Positions 55,496 to 62,895 of a stretch of DNA of 64,000 nt are shown in pieces. The notes under the pieces were generated by a model that was not told the DNA's origin, ran no database searches, and saw only the letters and a list, made by a program, of their open reading frames with translations. The stretch is from Granulosicoccus antarcticus IMCC3135. GTDB taxonomy: Bacteria > Pseudomonadota > Gammaproteobacteria > Granulosicoccales > Granulosicoccaceae. The stretch spans positions 4,832,501-4,896,500 of the forward strand of contig NZ_CP018632.1 in assembly GCF_002215215.1 (NCBI RefSeq), read 5' to 3'. Each line of letters starts with the position of its first letter. Position 1 is the stretch's first letter. The translations under genes were made by a program, and so were the position numbers.

Positions 55496-56266
55496 TCAGC
55501 GCTCGTCACGATTGGACAGGCGGCGCTCCAGCCAGCGTACGCCAGCCGAGACAATCAGAATCAAGACCAGATATTCCAACATCAGAATTGAATAGGTTTC
55601 CAGTGGCCGGTATTCAGCGGTGACCAGCTCATTGGCCCGACGGGTCAGCTCCTCCATACCAATGACCGACACCAGTGAGGACATCTTGAGCATATAGACC
55701 AACTGATTGCCCAAGGGTGGCAGCACCCGGCGCACAGCCTGCGGTAACACGACATACCGCATCCGGTCTATATAACCCAGACCCAGAGTATCGGCTGCCT
55801 CAATCTGTCCCTTGTCAATGGACTGAATGCCGGAACGGAAGATCTCGGCCTCAAAGGCACTGTCAGACAATGCCAGCGCCAGCACGCCAGCCCAGAACAC
55901 ATTGATGGCGACGCCCAGCATGATCGGCAAACCGTAATACACCCAGAGTATCAGCACCAAAAGCGGCACCGCCCTGACAATTTCCACGTACACCCGATTG
56001 AAACCTCGTGCAAACGGGTTTTTCGACAGCCCTGGCAATGCCACTAATAAACCGACAACAATGGAAATGACAATAGCCGTCATGGACAGCAACAGGGTGT
56101 ATTTGAAACCAGCCAGCATGAACATCAGATTGGCGCGACCAGCCTCGGTGGCTGGTGACACGACGTACCATTGCAGTTCTCCGGCGCAACCTGACAGCAA
56201 TGGCAATAGCAACAACCAGCTCAAGGTTCTGAGGCGTACGGACGGCACGTCTAGTCGATCCTTCAT
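55496..56266 (-). CDS. Polar amino-acid ABC transporter permease
   Basis: A 256-residue permease of the HisM/GlnP type. After an N-terminal segment it has five helices and the EAA loop QIEAADTLGLGYIDRMRYVV. The conserved RAVPLLVLILWVYYG and DSAFEAEIFRSGIQSI segments identify the amino-acid class. Its ATG overlaps the ATPase stop by one base (TGATG). The N-terminus contains LLSGCAGE, which looks like a lipobox but is more likely a hydrophobic helix feature. Confidence 0.92.
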   Translation of the reverse strand: MKDRLDVPSVRLRTLSWLLLLPLLSGCAGELQWYVVSPATEAGRANLMFMLAGFKYTLLLSMTAIVISIVVGLLVALPGLSKNPFARGFNRVYVEIVRAVPLLVLILWVYYGLPIMLGVAINVFWAGVLALALSDSAFEAEIFRSGIQSIDKGQIEAADTLGLGYIDRMRYVVLPQAVRRVLPPLGNQLVYMLKMSSLVSVIGMEELTRRANELVTAEYRPLETYSILMLEYLVLILIVSAGVRWLERRLSNRDER

Positions 56267-57006
56267 CAGTGCTGGAGAATCTGCTGCAAGAACAATCGGC
56301 CGCGCTCTGTCTGTGGGGCGGAAAAAAACTCTGCCGGTGAACTCTGCTCCACGATCTGGCCGGCGTCCATGAAAACCATGGTGTCGGCCACTTTGCGGGC
56401 GAAGCCCATTTCGTGCGTCACCACCAGCATGGTCATGCCTGTATCGGCCAGCTCGATCATCACATCGAGCACCTCGGAAATCATTTCCGGATCCAGTGCC
56501 GAGGTAGGCTCATCGAACAACATGATCTGCGGCTCCATGCACAGACTGCGAGCGATGGCGACCCGTTGTTGCTGGCCCCCGGATAATTGACCGGGAAACT
56601 TGTCCGCCTGCTCGGGTATGCGCACACGTTCCAGATACTGACGTGCAAGCTTGGTGGCTTTTTCGCGGGATAATTTTCGTGCACGCATCGGCCCTAGCGT
56701 CAGATTGTCCAATACAGACAGATGCGGAAACAGATTGAACTGCTGGAACACCATGCCGATACTCTGACGAGCGGTGCGCAACGCCCGACGATTACCACCC
56801 AGCTCCACTCCATTAACCAGCACCTGGCCGGCATCGTGTTGCTCCAGCTGATTGACACAGCGGATCAGTGTGGATTTACCGGATCCCGAAGGTCCGCATA
56901 TAACCATCCGCTCGCCCGCAGCAACGTCCAGGGAGACCTCGGTCAGAGCCTGAAAATTACCGTAGAACTTGGACAGCTTTTTGATCTGGATGACGGGTTC
57001 TGACAT
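56266..57006 (-). CDS. Polar amino-acid ABC transporter ATPase
   Basis: A 246-residue ATPase of the GlnQ/HisP class: Walker A CGPSGSGKSTLIRC, Q-loop MVFQQFNLFPHL, signature LSGGQQQRVAIARSL and Walker B IMLFDEPTSALDPE. It starts 95 bases from the divergent binding-protein-like gene. Together with the permease it forms the membrane part of an importer whose binding protein is probably that divergent gene. Confidence 0.94.
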   Translation of the reverse strand: MSEPVIQIKKLSKFYGNFQALTEVSLDVAAGERMVICGPSGSGKSTLIRCVNQLEQHDAGQVLVNGVELGGNRRALRTARQSIGMVFQQFNLFPHLSVLDNLTLGPMRARKLSREKATKLARQYLERVRIPEQADKFPGQLSGGQQQRVAIARSLCMEPQIMLFDEPTSALDPEMISEVLDVMIELADTGMTMLVVTHEMGFARKVADTMVFMDAGQIVEQSSPAEFFSAPQTERGRLFLQQILQH

Positions 57007-57100
57007 GGTCTTAGTGTAACGCAGTCATGTGCCTGCGCAAAAACAAACGTGGATCAGCTGCAGTCGGTATACTCCCGAAGTCCCTAATAATAAAGCAAAG

Positions 57101-57910
57101 ATGATGCTTGCAAAAATCAAGAGCGTATTCGGCCGCACTGTGACCGCAATCGTATTGCCGGTATCCATGATGCTACTGAGTCAGTCAGCCGTGGCCGCCG
57201 ACTCGGCACTGGCAGACATTCTCGCCTCCGGCACCCTGAAAGTCGGCACCACCGGCGACTGGGACCCGATGACGGTCAAGGTTCCGGCAACCAACAGCTA
57301 TAAAGGCTACGACATCGATGTCGTTACTCAGCTGGCCAAGGATCTGGATGTCAAACTGGAGCTGGTACCCGCTGACTGGAAAACACTTGTCAATGGCATC
57401 ACCGCCGGCAAGTACCATATGACTGGCAGCGCATCGATCAGTGCCTCACGCGCCAAGGCTGCAGGCTTTACCGACAGCTACTTTTCACTCAATACCGTGC
57501 CATTGACGCTGAAGAAAAACGCCGAGCTCTTCACTGATTGGGCTGATCTGGACAAGCCGGAAGTGACAGTCGCCGCCACCCTGGGTACCACTCAGGAACA
57601 GCAGGTCAAGAAATTCTTTCCCAACGCCAAATACAAGATCATCGAAGCCCCTGCCCGCGATTTTCAGGAAGTGCTCGCAGGCCGGGCCGATGCCCATATT
57701 ACCTCCAACGTCGAAGCCGTCAAACTGGTAGAGAAATACTCACAGTTGATGATCGTTCCCGTTAAGGAGACACGAGCACGTACTCCCGTCGCCATGCTGG
57801 TGCCGCAAACCGATCAGGTCTGGATCAACTACCTGAACACCTGGATCAATCTCCAGAGCGAGCTTGGCTTTTTCGACGAACTTGCCATCAAATGGCAACT
57901 CAGCAATTGA
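57101..57910 (+). CDS. Amino-acid-binding protein or cyclohexadienyl-dehydratase-like protein
   Basis: A 269-residue exported protein of the SBP_bac_3 fold with a signal peptide ending near SAVAA. GTLKVGTTGDWDPM, GSASISASRAKA and VEAVKLVEKYSQ align by eye with the cyclohexadienyl dehydratase PheC, including a glutamate (Glu205) at the position of the PheC catalytic glutamate. It lies next to an amino-acid importer on one side and an aromatic aminotransferase 27 bases downstream on the other. It is therefore either the importer's binding protein or a periplasmic dehydratase giving phenylpyruvate. An ATG one codon later is also possible. Confidence 0.82.
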   Translation: MMLAKIKSVFGRTVTAIVLPVSMMLLSQSAVAADSALADILASGTLKVGTTGDWDPMTVKVPATNSYKGYDIDVVTQLAKDLDVKLELVPADWKTLVNGITAGKYHMTGSASISASRAKAAGFTDSYFSLNTVPLTLKKNAELFTDWADLDKPEVTVAATLGTTQEQQVKKFFPNAKYKIIEAPARDFQEVLAGRADAHITSNVEAVKLVEKYSQLMIVPVKETRARTPVAMLVPQTDQVWINYLNTWINLQSELGFFDELAIKWQLSN

Positions 57911-57936
57911 TCAACGGAACACACGAGTAAACAAAA

Positions 57937-59130
57937 ATGTTTGAAGCACTACCGGAACCGAAGGCAGATGCCATCCTGGGCTTGATGGCAGCATTCAGAG
58001 CTGACACCCGTACGGACAAACTGGATCTGGGAGTCGGAGTTTATAAAGACTCAGCAGGCAAGACCCCGGTCATGCGTGCTATCAAGAATGCAGAAAAAAA
58101 ACTGCTGGAGACCCAGGACACCAAGTCCTATGTTGCGCCCATTGGTAGTGCAGCCTTCTGCAATGCCATTATTGCTCAGGTCTTCGGTAGCGATGCAGAC
58201 ACCTCCTGCATCCGTGCAGCACAATCTGTCGGTGGCAGTGGCGCCCTGCGCGTATTAGCCGATCTTTTGAAGCAAGGTCGCCCTGATGCTGACATCTGGT
58301 TATCCGACCCGTCCTGGCCCAACCATGTGCCATTGATGCAGGCTGCTGGTTATGCCTTGCACACCTACCCCTACTACGATGCACAGACCGGCAGCGTCAA
58401 CATTGAAGGCATGCTGGAATCACTTGGCAAGGCAAAACGTGGCGATATCGTGCTCTTGCACGGCTGCTGTCATAACCCCACCGGCGCCGATCTGAGCATG
58501 GACGACTGGGCTCGAGTCGTGAAGCTGCTGAAAGACAACGACCTGTTTCCGTTTATCGATCTGGCCTACCAGGGTTTTGGTGATGGTCTCGAGCAGGATG
58601 CAGCAGCGGTACGATACATGGCCAGCGAACTGCCTGAACTGGTGGTTGCAGCCAGCTGTTCGAAAAATCTGGGCCTGTACCGCGAGCGAGTCGGTGCCGC
58701 CATACTCATGGCAAAAACCGAAGCGGAAGCTACCCGGGCGCTGGGCCGATTAGGCGGTGTTATCCGTTCAAACTACTCAATGCCACCAGATCATGGTGCC
58801 AACACCACTGAGATCGTTTTGAGTGATGCCGCACTGAATGCCGATTGGAAGGAAGAGCTGGAAACCATGCGACTGCGCATGGTCTCACTACGCCAGGCGT
58901 TCAGCGAAGCATTGCGCAAGCGCTCCAACTCCGAACGCTTTGACTACATCGCCGAACAGAAAGGCATGTTCAGTCGCTTGCCATTGAATACGGCACAGCT
59001 GGACAAACTGCGTGACGATCACGGCATCTACATTGTGGGTGACGGTCGAATCAACGTTGCCGGACTTCCAGAAAGCGGCATGGAACAGCTAGCGGACGCT
59101 ATCTGCACAGTACTCGCCGAAGTCGAGTAA
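57937..59130 (+). CDS. Aromatic/aspartate amino-acid aminotransferase
   Basis: A 397-residue class I PLP aminotransferase of the AspC/TyrB group. Signatures are KLDLGVGVYKDSAGKTPVMR, the pocket CCHNPTGADLS, the PLP lysine in VAASCSKNLGLYRERVG, and SNYSMPPDHGA, which in this group carries the substrate arginine. It probably interconverts aromatic amino acids and their keto acids with glutamate; pairing with a PheC-like gene supports the aromatic role. A hairpin follows. Confidence 0.92.
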   Translation: MFEALPEPKADAILGLMAAFRADTRTDKLDLGVGVYKDSAGKTPVMRAIKNAEKKLLETQDTKSYVAPIGSAAFCNAIIAQVFGSDADTSCIRAAQSVGGSGALRVLADLLKQGRPDADIWLSDPSWPNHVPLMQAAGYALHTYPYYDAQTGSVNIEGMLESLGKAKRGDIVLLHGCCHNPTGADLSMDDWARVVKLLKDNDLFPFIDLAYQGFGDGLEQDAAAVRYMASELPELVVAASCSKNLGLYRERVGAAILMAKTEAEATRALGRLGGVIRSNYSMPPDHGANTTEIVLSDAALNADWKEELETMRLRMVSLRQAFSEALRKRSNSERFDYIAEQKGMFSRLPLNTAQLDKLRDDHGIYIVGDGRINVAGLPESGMEQLADAICTVLAEVE

Positions 59131-59148
59131 TCGGCCAAGGAGCACGAA

Positions 59149-59175
59149 GGGCCGGTTGCTTCAGGCAATCGGCCC
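59149..59175 (+). terminator. Terminator-like hairpin after the aminotransferase
   Basis: GGGCCGGTTGC / GCAATCGGCCC forms an eleven-base stem (one G-T pair) with a five-base loop, starting 19 bases after the stop codon. There is no following T-run, so efficiency is uncertain. Confidence 0.5.
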
Positions 59176-59188
59176 CCTACAACTCTAT

Positions 59189-59222
59189 TGATTACACGGT
59201 ACTGGTGATTACACGGTACTGG
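59189..59222. repeat. Tandem duplication of 17 bases at the end of a Lin0512 gene
   Basis: The unit TGATTACACGGTACTGG occurs twice in direct succession (59189-59205 and 59206-59222). The second copy contains the final codons and stop of the Lin0512-family gene on the minus strand; the first copy lies just beyond it and would provide a spare stop. Confidence 0.9.
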
Positions 59223-59583
59223 CTGGCAGTGTGAACTGCCCATCGGGCAACTCCAGGAAGGCTGCAATACCGGCTGCGGCTATGACGCTAACCGTTCCCG
59301 CCTCCTCGTCCACTACATTCAAACCGCCCATCTCAACGTTCACAGTGACGGTGCCATAGGGAATTTCTGCCGCGACGGCCGCCGCATCGACCTGCTCTGG
59401 CTTCTGCACACCAATCGTGACGGTGACCTGCATGTCATCGCGATTCAGACCCAGACTGCGAAACAAGGTCAGTGAGCTGTGATGCAAAGCATCGTGAACG
59501 GCTCGTCGTGCAGCCTTGGTGTAGTCCTCACCGTACAGATCGTTGCCGGTTCCCATTTCCAGAATGATGCGCTTCATGCTCAT
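59209..59583 (-). CDS. Lin0512-family protein, second of a tandem pair
   Basis: A 124-residue protein with the Lin0512 pattern: start KRIILEMGTGNDLYGEDYTKAA, then HDALHHSSL and EIPYGTVTVNVEMGGL. Its ATG overlaps the stop of the first copy by four bases (ATGA). The role of this family is not established. Two non-identical adjacent copies suggest a hetero-oligomer. Confidence 0.82.
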   Translation of the reverse strand: MSMKRIILEMGTGNDLYGEDYTKAARRAVHDALHHSSLTLFRSLGLNRDDMQVTVTIGVQKPEQVDAAAVAAEIPYGTVTVNVEMGGLNVVDEEAGTVSVIAAAGIAAFLELPDGQFTLPASTV

Positions 59584-59945
59584 GAGCTGGCTCCTGAATC
59601 TGCCTGAAGCACATTCAGATACACCACAGCAGCGGCATTGGCAATGACGGTTACATTGCCGGTCTCTTCATTGATGATATCCAGACCGCCCTTGACTACT
59701 CGCACCTGGGCACGACCGTAAGGCAGAACCTCGGCGACACGCTCACGATCCACGGACTCGGGCTTGGCAACACCGATTTCCACGTCCACTTCCATGCTTT
59801 CGCGTGGGTATCCCAAGGCGGGGGCTACAGAGACGGAGTTATGCCAGAGGGCATCTTTCAAAGCGCGGATAGCCGCTTTCGTATAGTCCTGACCCCGCAG
59901 GTCAGTTCCCATACCCATTTCCATCAATAGACGCTTTCTTGCCAT
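59580..59945 (-). CDS. Lin0512-family protein, first of a tandem pair
   Basis: A 121-residue paralogue of the next gene, beginning KRLLMEMGMGTDLRGQDYTKAA and sharing VLPYGRAQVRVVKGGL with it. The two copies differ at many positions, so the duplication is old. It starts 162 bases from the divergent DUF4124-like gene. Function unknown. Confidence 0.82.
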   Translation of the reverse strand: MARKRLLMEMGMGTDLRGQDYTKAAIRALKDALWHNSVSVAPALGYPRESMEVDVEIGVAKPESVDRERVAEVLPYGRAQVRVVKGGLDIINEETGNVTVIANAAAVVYLNVLQADSGASS

Positions 59946-60107
59946 GATCCTTTACTACTCCGTTTTGTGCTTTCGTACCGGAATAGTGACATGAAAACTG
60001 TGATTGCCGGATTGCGGGTGGCACAGGACCATTGTTACTTGGGGCGTCTTGCCCGTGTGAGAACCAGCTCTCATTGAGTAGTCAATGTAACCGCCGATAA
60101 CCCGAGC

Positions 60108-60827
60108 ATGTTCATACTATCTACCAAGGCGCTTTCTCATACCTTCGGACAAGCCCAAGCGCTACTCAGACTGTGCCTGCTGAGTTTACTATTGTTAATT
60201 CCAGATGTAACCCAGGCGGCCATTTACAGCTGTGCGACCAGCAATGGAGGAAGGATATTTCAGGATCGCCCTTGCCCGATAGTTATTCAACAAAAAACAC
60301 CGGTAAAAACACAGCGCCTGATGCCTTTTGGCATTCACGAGTCCTGGTTTGAATTACCACAACAGGCACAAGGGCGCGCCTATTGTGATCGGCGTCGCTG
60401 CGAATGCGGTGAACTACAACGAAGTTTCAATGGCTCGCTGGATCAGGCGCTCGCTGATGCACTGTATATCGATGGCGGCTGGCATCGCTACGAAACCAGC
60501 TATAAGCTCTGGCTTGCCGCACCAGGCAGCTCGAAGGCTCGCCATGACTACACCAGGCAAATGGAAGACGCCGCCTGCAACGTCATGATCTCGCAGCAGC
60601 TATTACGCGAGTATGCAGAAGAGGTCACCGAGCGGCTTCGTCAAAAGGCAAGGCTTGCTGAAGAATACGGCTTCGATCAGCCAGAACCCTGTCAGGATCA
60701 GATCAGGGAGGCTTGCAGTTACCTGGATGCCGTTGAGCTGTTGCAGCGTATCCAGTCGGATGCCCGAGCCTTGCAAATACCTCGAGAGCTCACCGACTCT
60801 ACGCCAGCACTACCATTGAATCGCTGA
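60108..60827 (+). CDS. Exported DUF4124-like protein
   Basis: A 239-residue protein with an N-terminal signal ending near VTQA-AI. The start of the mature part (IYSCATSNGGRIFQDRPCP) fits DUF4124, a small domain common in proteobacterial envelope proteins. The rest is helical with several cysteines (CDRRRCECGE, CNVMI, CQDQIREACSY) that may form disulphides. Role unknown. The end overlaps the convergent kinase gene by 18 bases. Confidence 0.7.
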   Translation: MFILSTKALSHTFGQAQALLRLCLLSLLLLIPDVTQAAIYSCATSNGGRIFQDRPCPIVIQQKTPVKTQRLMPFGIHESWFELPQQAQGRAYCDRRRCECGELQRSFNGSLDQALADALYIDGGWHRYETSYKLWLAAPGSSKARHDYTRQMEDAACNVMISQQLLREYAEEVTERLRQKARLAEEYGFDQPEPCQDQIREACSYLDAVELLQRIQSDARALQIPRELTDSTPALPLNR

Positions 60828-62711
60828 CCACTTGCCTTCGATTCGCCGACTTGAGATCGTACGTTCACGATAGGCCGGCGATGGCGTGGCACGATCACCG
60901 TTATCACGAACCATGTTCTCGATCCGCAAGACAGCACTGATTGATTTGTCTGCATTTCTGACACGAATATGAATGATATCGATATCCAGATGAGTGAAGC
61001 GTGACATGAGTTGTTTAAACAACGCATTCTGATCCGAAGGTGCAGTCAGGCCTTCCATCGTGGCCACATCATTATTCTCCAATGCCCGTCTGAGCTTGTC
61101 GAACCGTTCAATGACCTTGTCAAAGTCGTTATCACTGACGGGAGTTCGCGCATCAATCAGCGCTACTCGCCAGCGACTGCGCAATGTCTTGAGACGTTCA
61201 TCATTACGATCCAGCGTGGTGGCTTCATCCAGAGAAGCTTCGGCCTCGTCCAACAGCCCCTGATCAAGCAGAGTTGAAGCCCGAGTCAGGGCATCTGCCA
61301 GCTTTATTCGCCGTGCCCTTAACCGCGCTTGCCGATCAGCCTCCAACGAGGCCCTTCGCGCTTTTTCCGCTACAGCCTTGCGTGCCTCTTCAGCCGCCAG
61401 CTCTCCAGCTTGCTTCTCAGCCTCAGCCAGTCGCCTCTCTTCCTCAGCGGCAGCTTGCTGCTCTTCTGCCAGTTTCTTTTCCGCATCCAGCTTCGCAGCC
61501 TTGCTCTGCGCTACCTTCGCGGCACTGCGTCGCTCGGCAACATCATTATCGACAACTGCATTTTTGTCCGTAAAACCCGGTATCAGGGACGCGACCAACA
61601 GAACACTGACAGCAATGGCAACCAGCCCCCACCACTTATTCGGACGTCTATGTGACTTGCGCACAAACCTGCGACGTGCCCGGGCTGCCTGCACCTCACG
61701 CGGCTCGGGGTGATCGCGCATGGACAATCCAGACAGTGGATCAGACGGCCCTATCTTTTCGGTCGGACGCGTCGTGAAGGCTGCAGTATTATCGACTCGC
61801 CGGGTAACCGTATCCGGCGTCGGCTCGCTCAGCAGAGCCGTCATCCAATCAGACAGCGTTTGCGGTCGGTCAGCGATACGGAACTGCAAAGCCCAGTCGA
61901 TATTTTTCAGAAAAGCATCCGAATAGCGATCGCGCCCCAACATTCTGGCCGGTAACAACGGATCCTTACCACCATTGAGCAGGGCCGTTCCACGCTTGGC
62001 ACTGTCAACCGGCTCCATCCCCGTCACCGCGTAATACAACACAGCTCCCAAGGCATAGATATCCGTCCAGGGTCCTTGCTGCTGATCGTCGCCCTCGCTG
62101 TATTGCTCCAGCGGCGCATAACCGGCGGAAACCAATGCCGTCAGGGTATTGGGGCCAGTAACACTGGCGCTACGTGCTGATCCGAAATCCAGCAGCACAG
62201 GCGTACCGTCGGTGCGCACAAGAATATTCGCAGGTTTGATATCACGGTGAATGAAGCCATGCTTGTGAACTTCGGACAGCCCCTTTGATATCGGCACAAA
62301 CAACTGCTTCAACGCCCCTTCATCGGCGTTCTCCGGATTCTTCAGGTGTACACGAAGGTCTTGCCCTTCCTCGAACTCCATGACGATATAGGCAGTGTCA
62401 TTGAGTTCGAAAACCGACATGACTCGCACGATATTCGGATGTTTGAAGCGCACCATGTTGCGCGCCTCAGTGATGAAGCGCTGCACACCCTGATTGGCCC
62501 TCTCCTGCAGATCCAGAGTCGCAGACTCGGTATCGTCCGTGCTGGTAGGTATCAGTACACGGTATTCCTTGATCGCCACCAGGTGGTCAAGGTTGGTGTC
62601 TGTGGCCAAATAGATGACACCGAAACCCCCACGCCCAAGGATTCGCTCAATGCGATACCAATTAAGCATCTCTCCTTGACGGAGCGATCGATAGGGGGCG
62701 CTGGCTTCCAT
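60810..62711 (-). CDS. Membrane Ser/Thr protein kinase with coiled coil and C-terminal NTF2-like domain
   Basis: A 633-residue Hanks-type kinase. The glycine loop GRGGFGVIYLATD, catalytic Lys in VAIKEY, HRDIKPANILV loop and DFGSARS are intact. A single membrane helix follows near residue 370 (WWGLVAIAVSVLLVASLI), preceded by a basic stretch. Then come about 120 residues of Ala/Glu/Lys/Arg-rich coiled coil and a C-terminal domain of 110 residues ending in GKWSAIQW, like SnoaL/NTF2 folds. The last part should face the periplasm and could sense a signal. No phosphatase is adjacent. Confidence 0.9.
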   Translation of the reverse strand: MEASAPYRSLRQGEMLNWYRIERILGRGGFGVIYLATDTNLDHLVAIKEYRVLIPTSTDDTESATLDLQERANQGVQRFITEARNMVRFKHPNIVRVMSVFELNDTAYIVMEFEEGQDLRVHLKNPENADEGALKQLFVPISKGLSEVHKHGFIHRDIKPANILVRTDGTPVLLDFGSARSASVTGPNTLTALVSAGYAPLEQYSEGDDQQQGPWTDIYALGAVLYYAVTGMEPVDSAKRGTALLNGGKDPLLPARMLGRDRYSDAFLKNIDWALQFRIADRPQTLSDWMTALLSEPTPDTVTRRVDNTAAFTTRPTEKIGPSDPLSGLSMRDHPEPREVQAARARRRFVRKSHRRPNKWWGLVAIAVSVLLVASLIPGFTDKNAVVDNDVAERRSAAKVAQSKAAKLDAEKKLAEEQQAAAEEERRLAEAEKQAGELAAEEARKAVAEKARRASLEADRQARLRARRIKLADALTRASTLLDQGLLDEAEASLDEATTLDRNDERLKTLRSRWRVALIDARTPVSDNDFDKVIERFDKLRRALENNDVATMEGLTAPSDQNALFKQLMSRFTHLDIDIIHIRVRNADKSISAVLRIENMVRDNGDRATPSPAYRERTISSRRIEGKWSAIQW

Positions 62712-62802
62712 CTAACGCGGCAACTGACCGTTTATAGTTCGTATGAATGGTACGCGATTCATGTCACAGGTTCACAACTCATGAAATTTAAATAACCGAA
62801 TA

Positions 62803-62822
62803 ATGACTATTTTACTAGTCAT
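62803..62822. promoter_or_regulatory. Inverted repeat upstream of GAPDH
   Basis: ATGACTA-ttttac-TAGTCAT is a perfect seven-base palindrome with a six-base spacer, 74 bases before the GAPDH start in an AT-rich stretch of the 184-base divergent gap. It may be a regulator site; the regulator is unknown. Confidence 0.35.
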
Positions 62823-62895
62823 GGACCTCTTGCCGCTAAGATCCACGTCCGATAGCTAACTATATTTTCCATCCACCTTTCAAAGGACGTATTTT

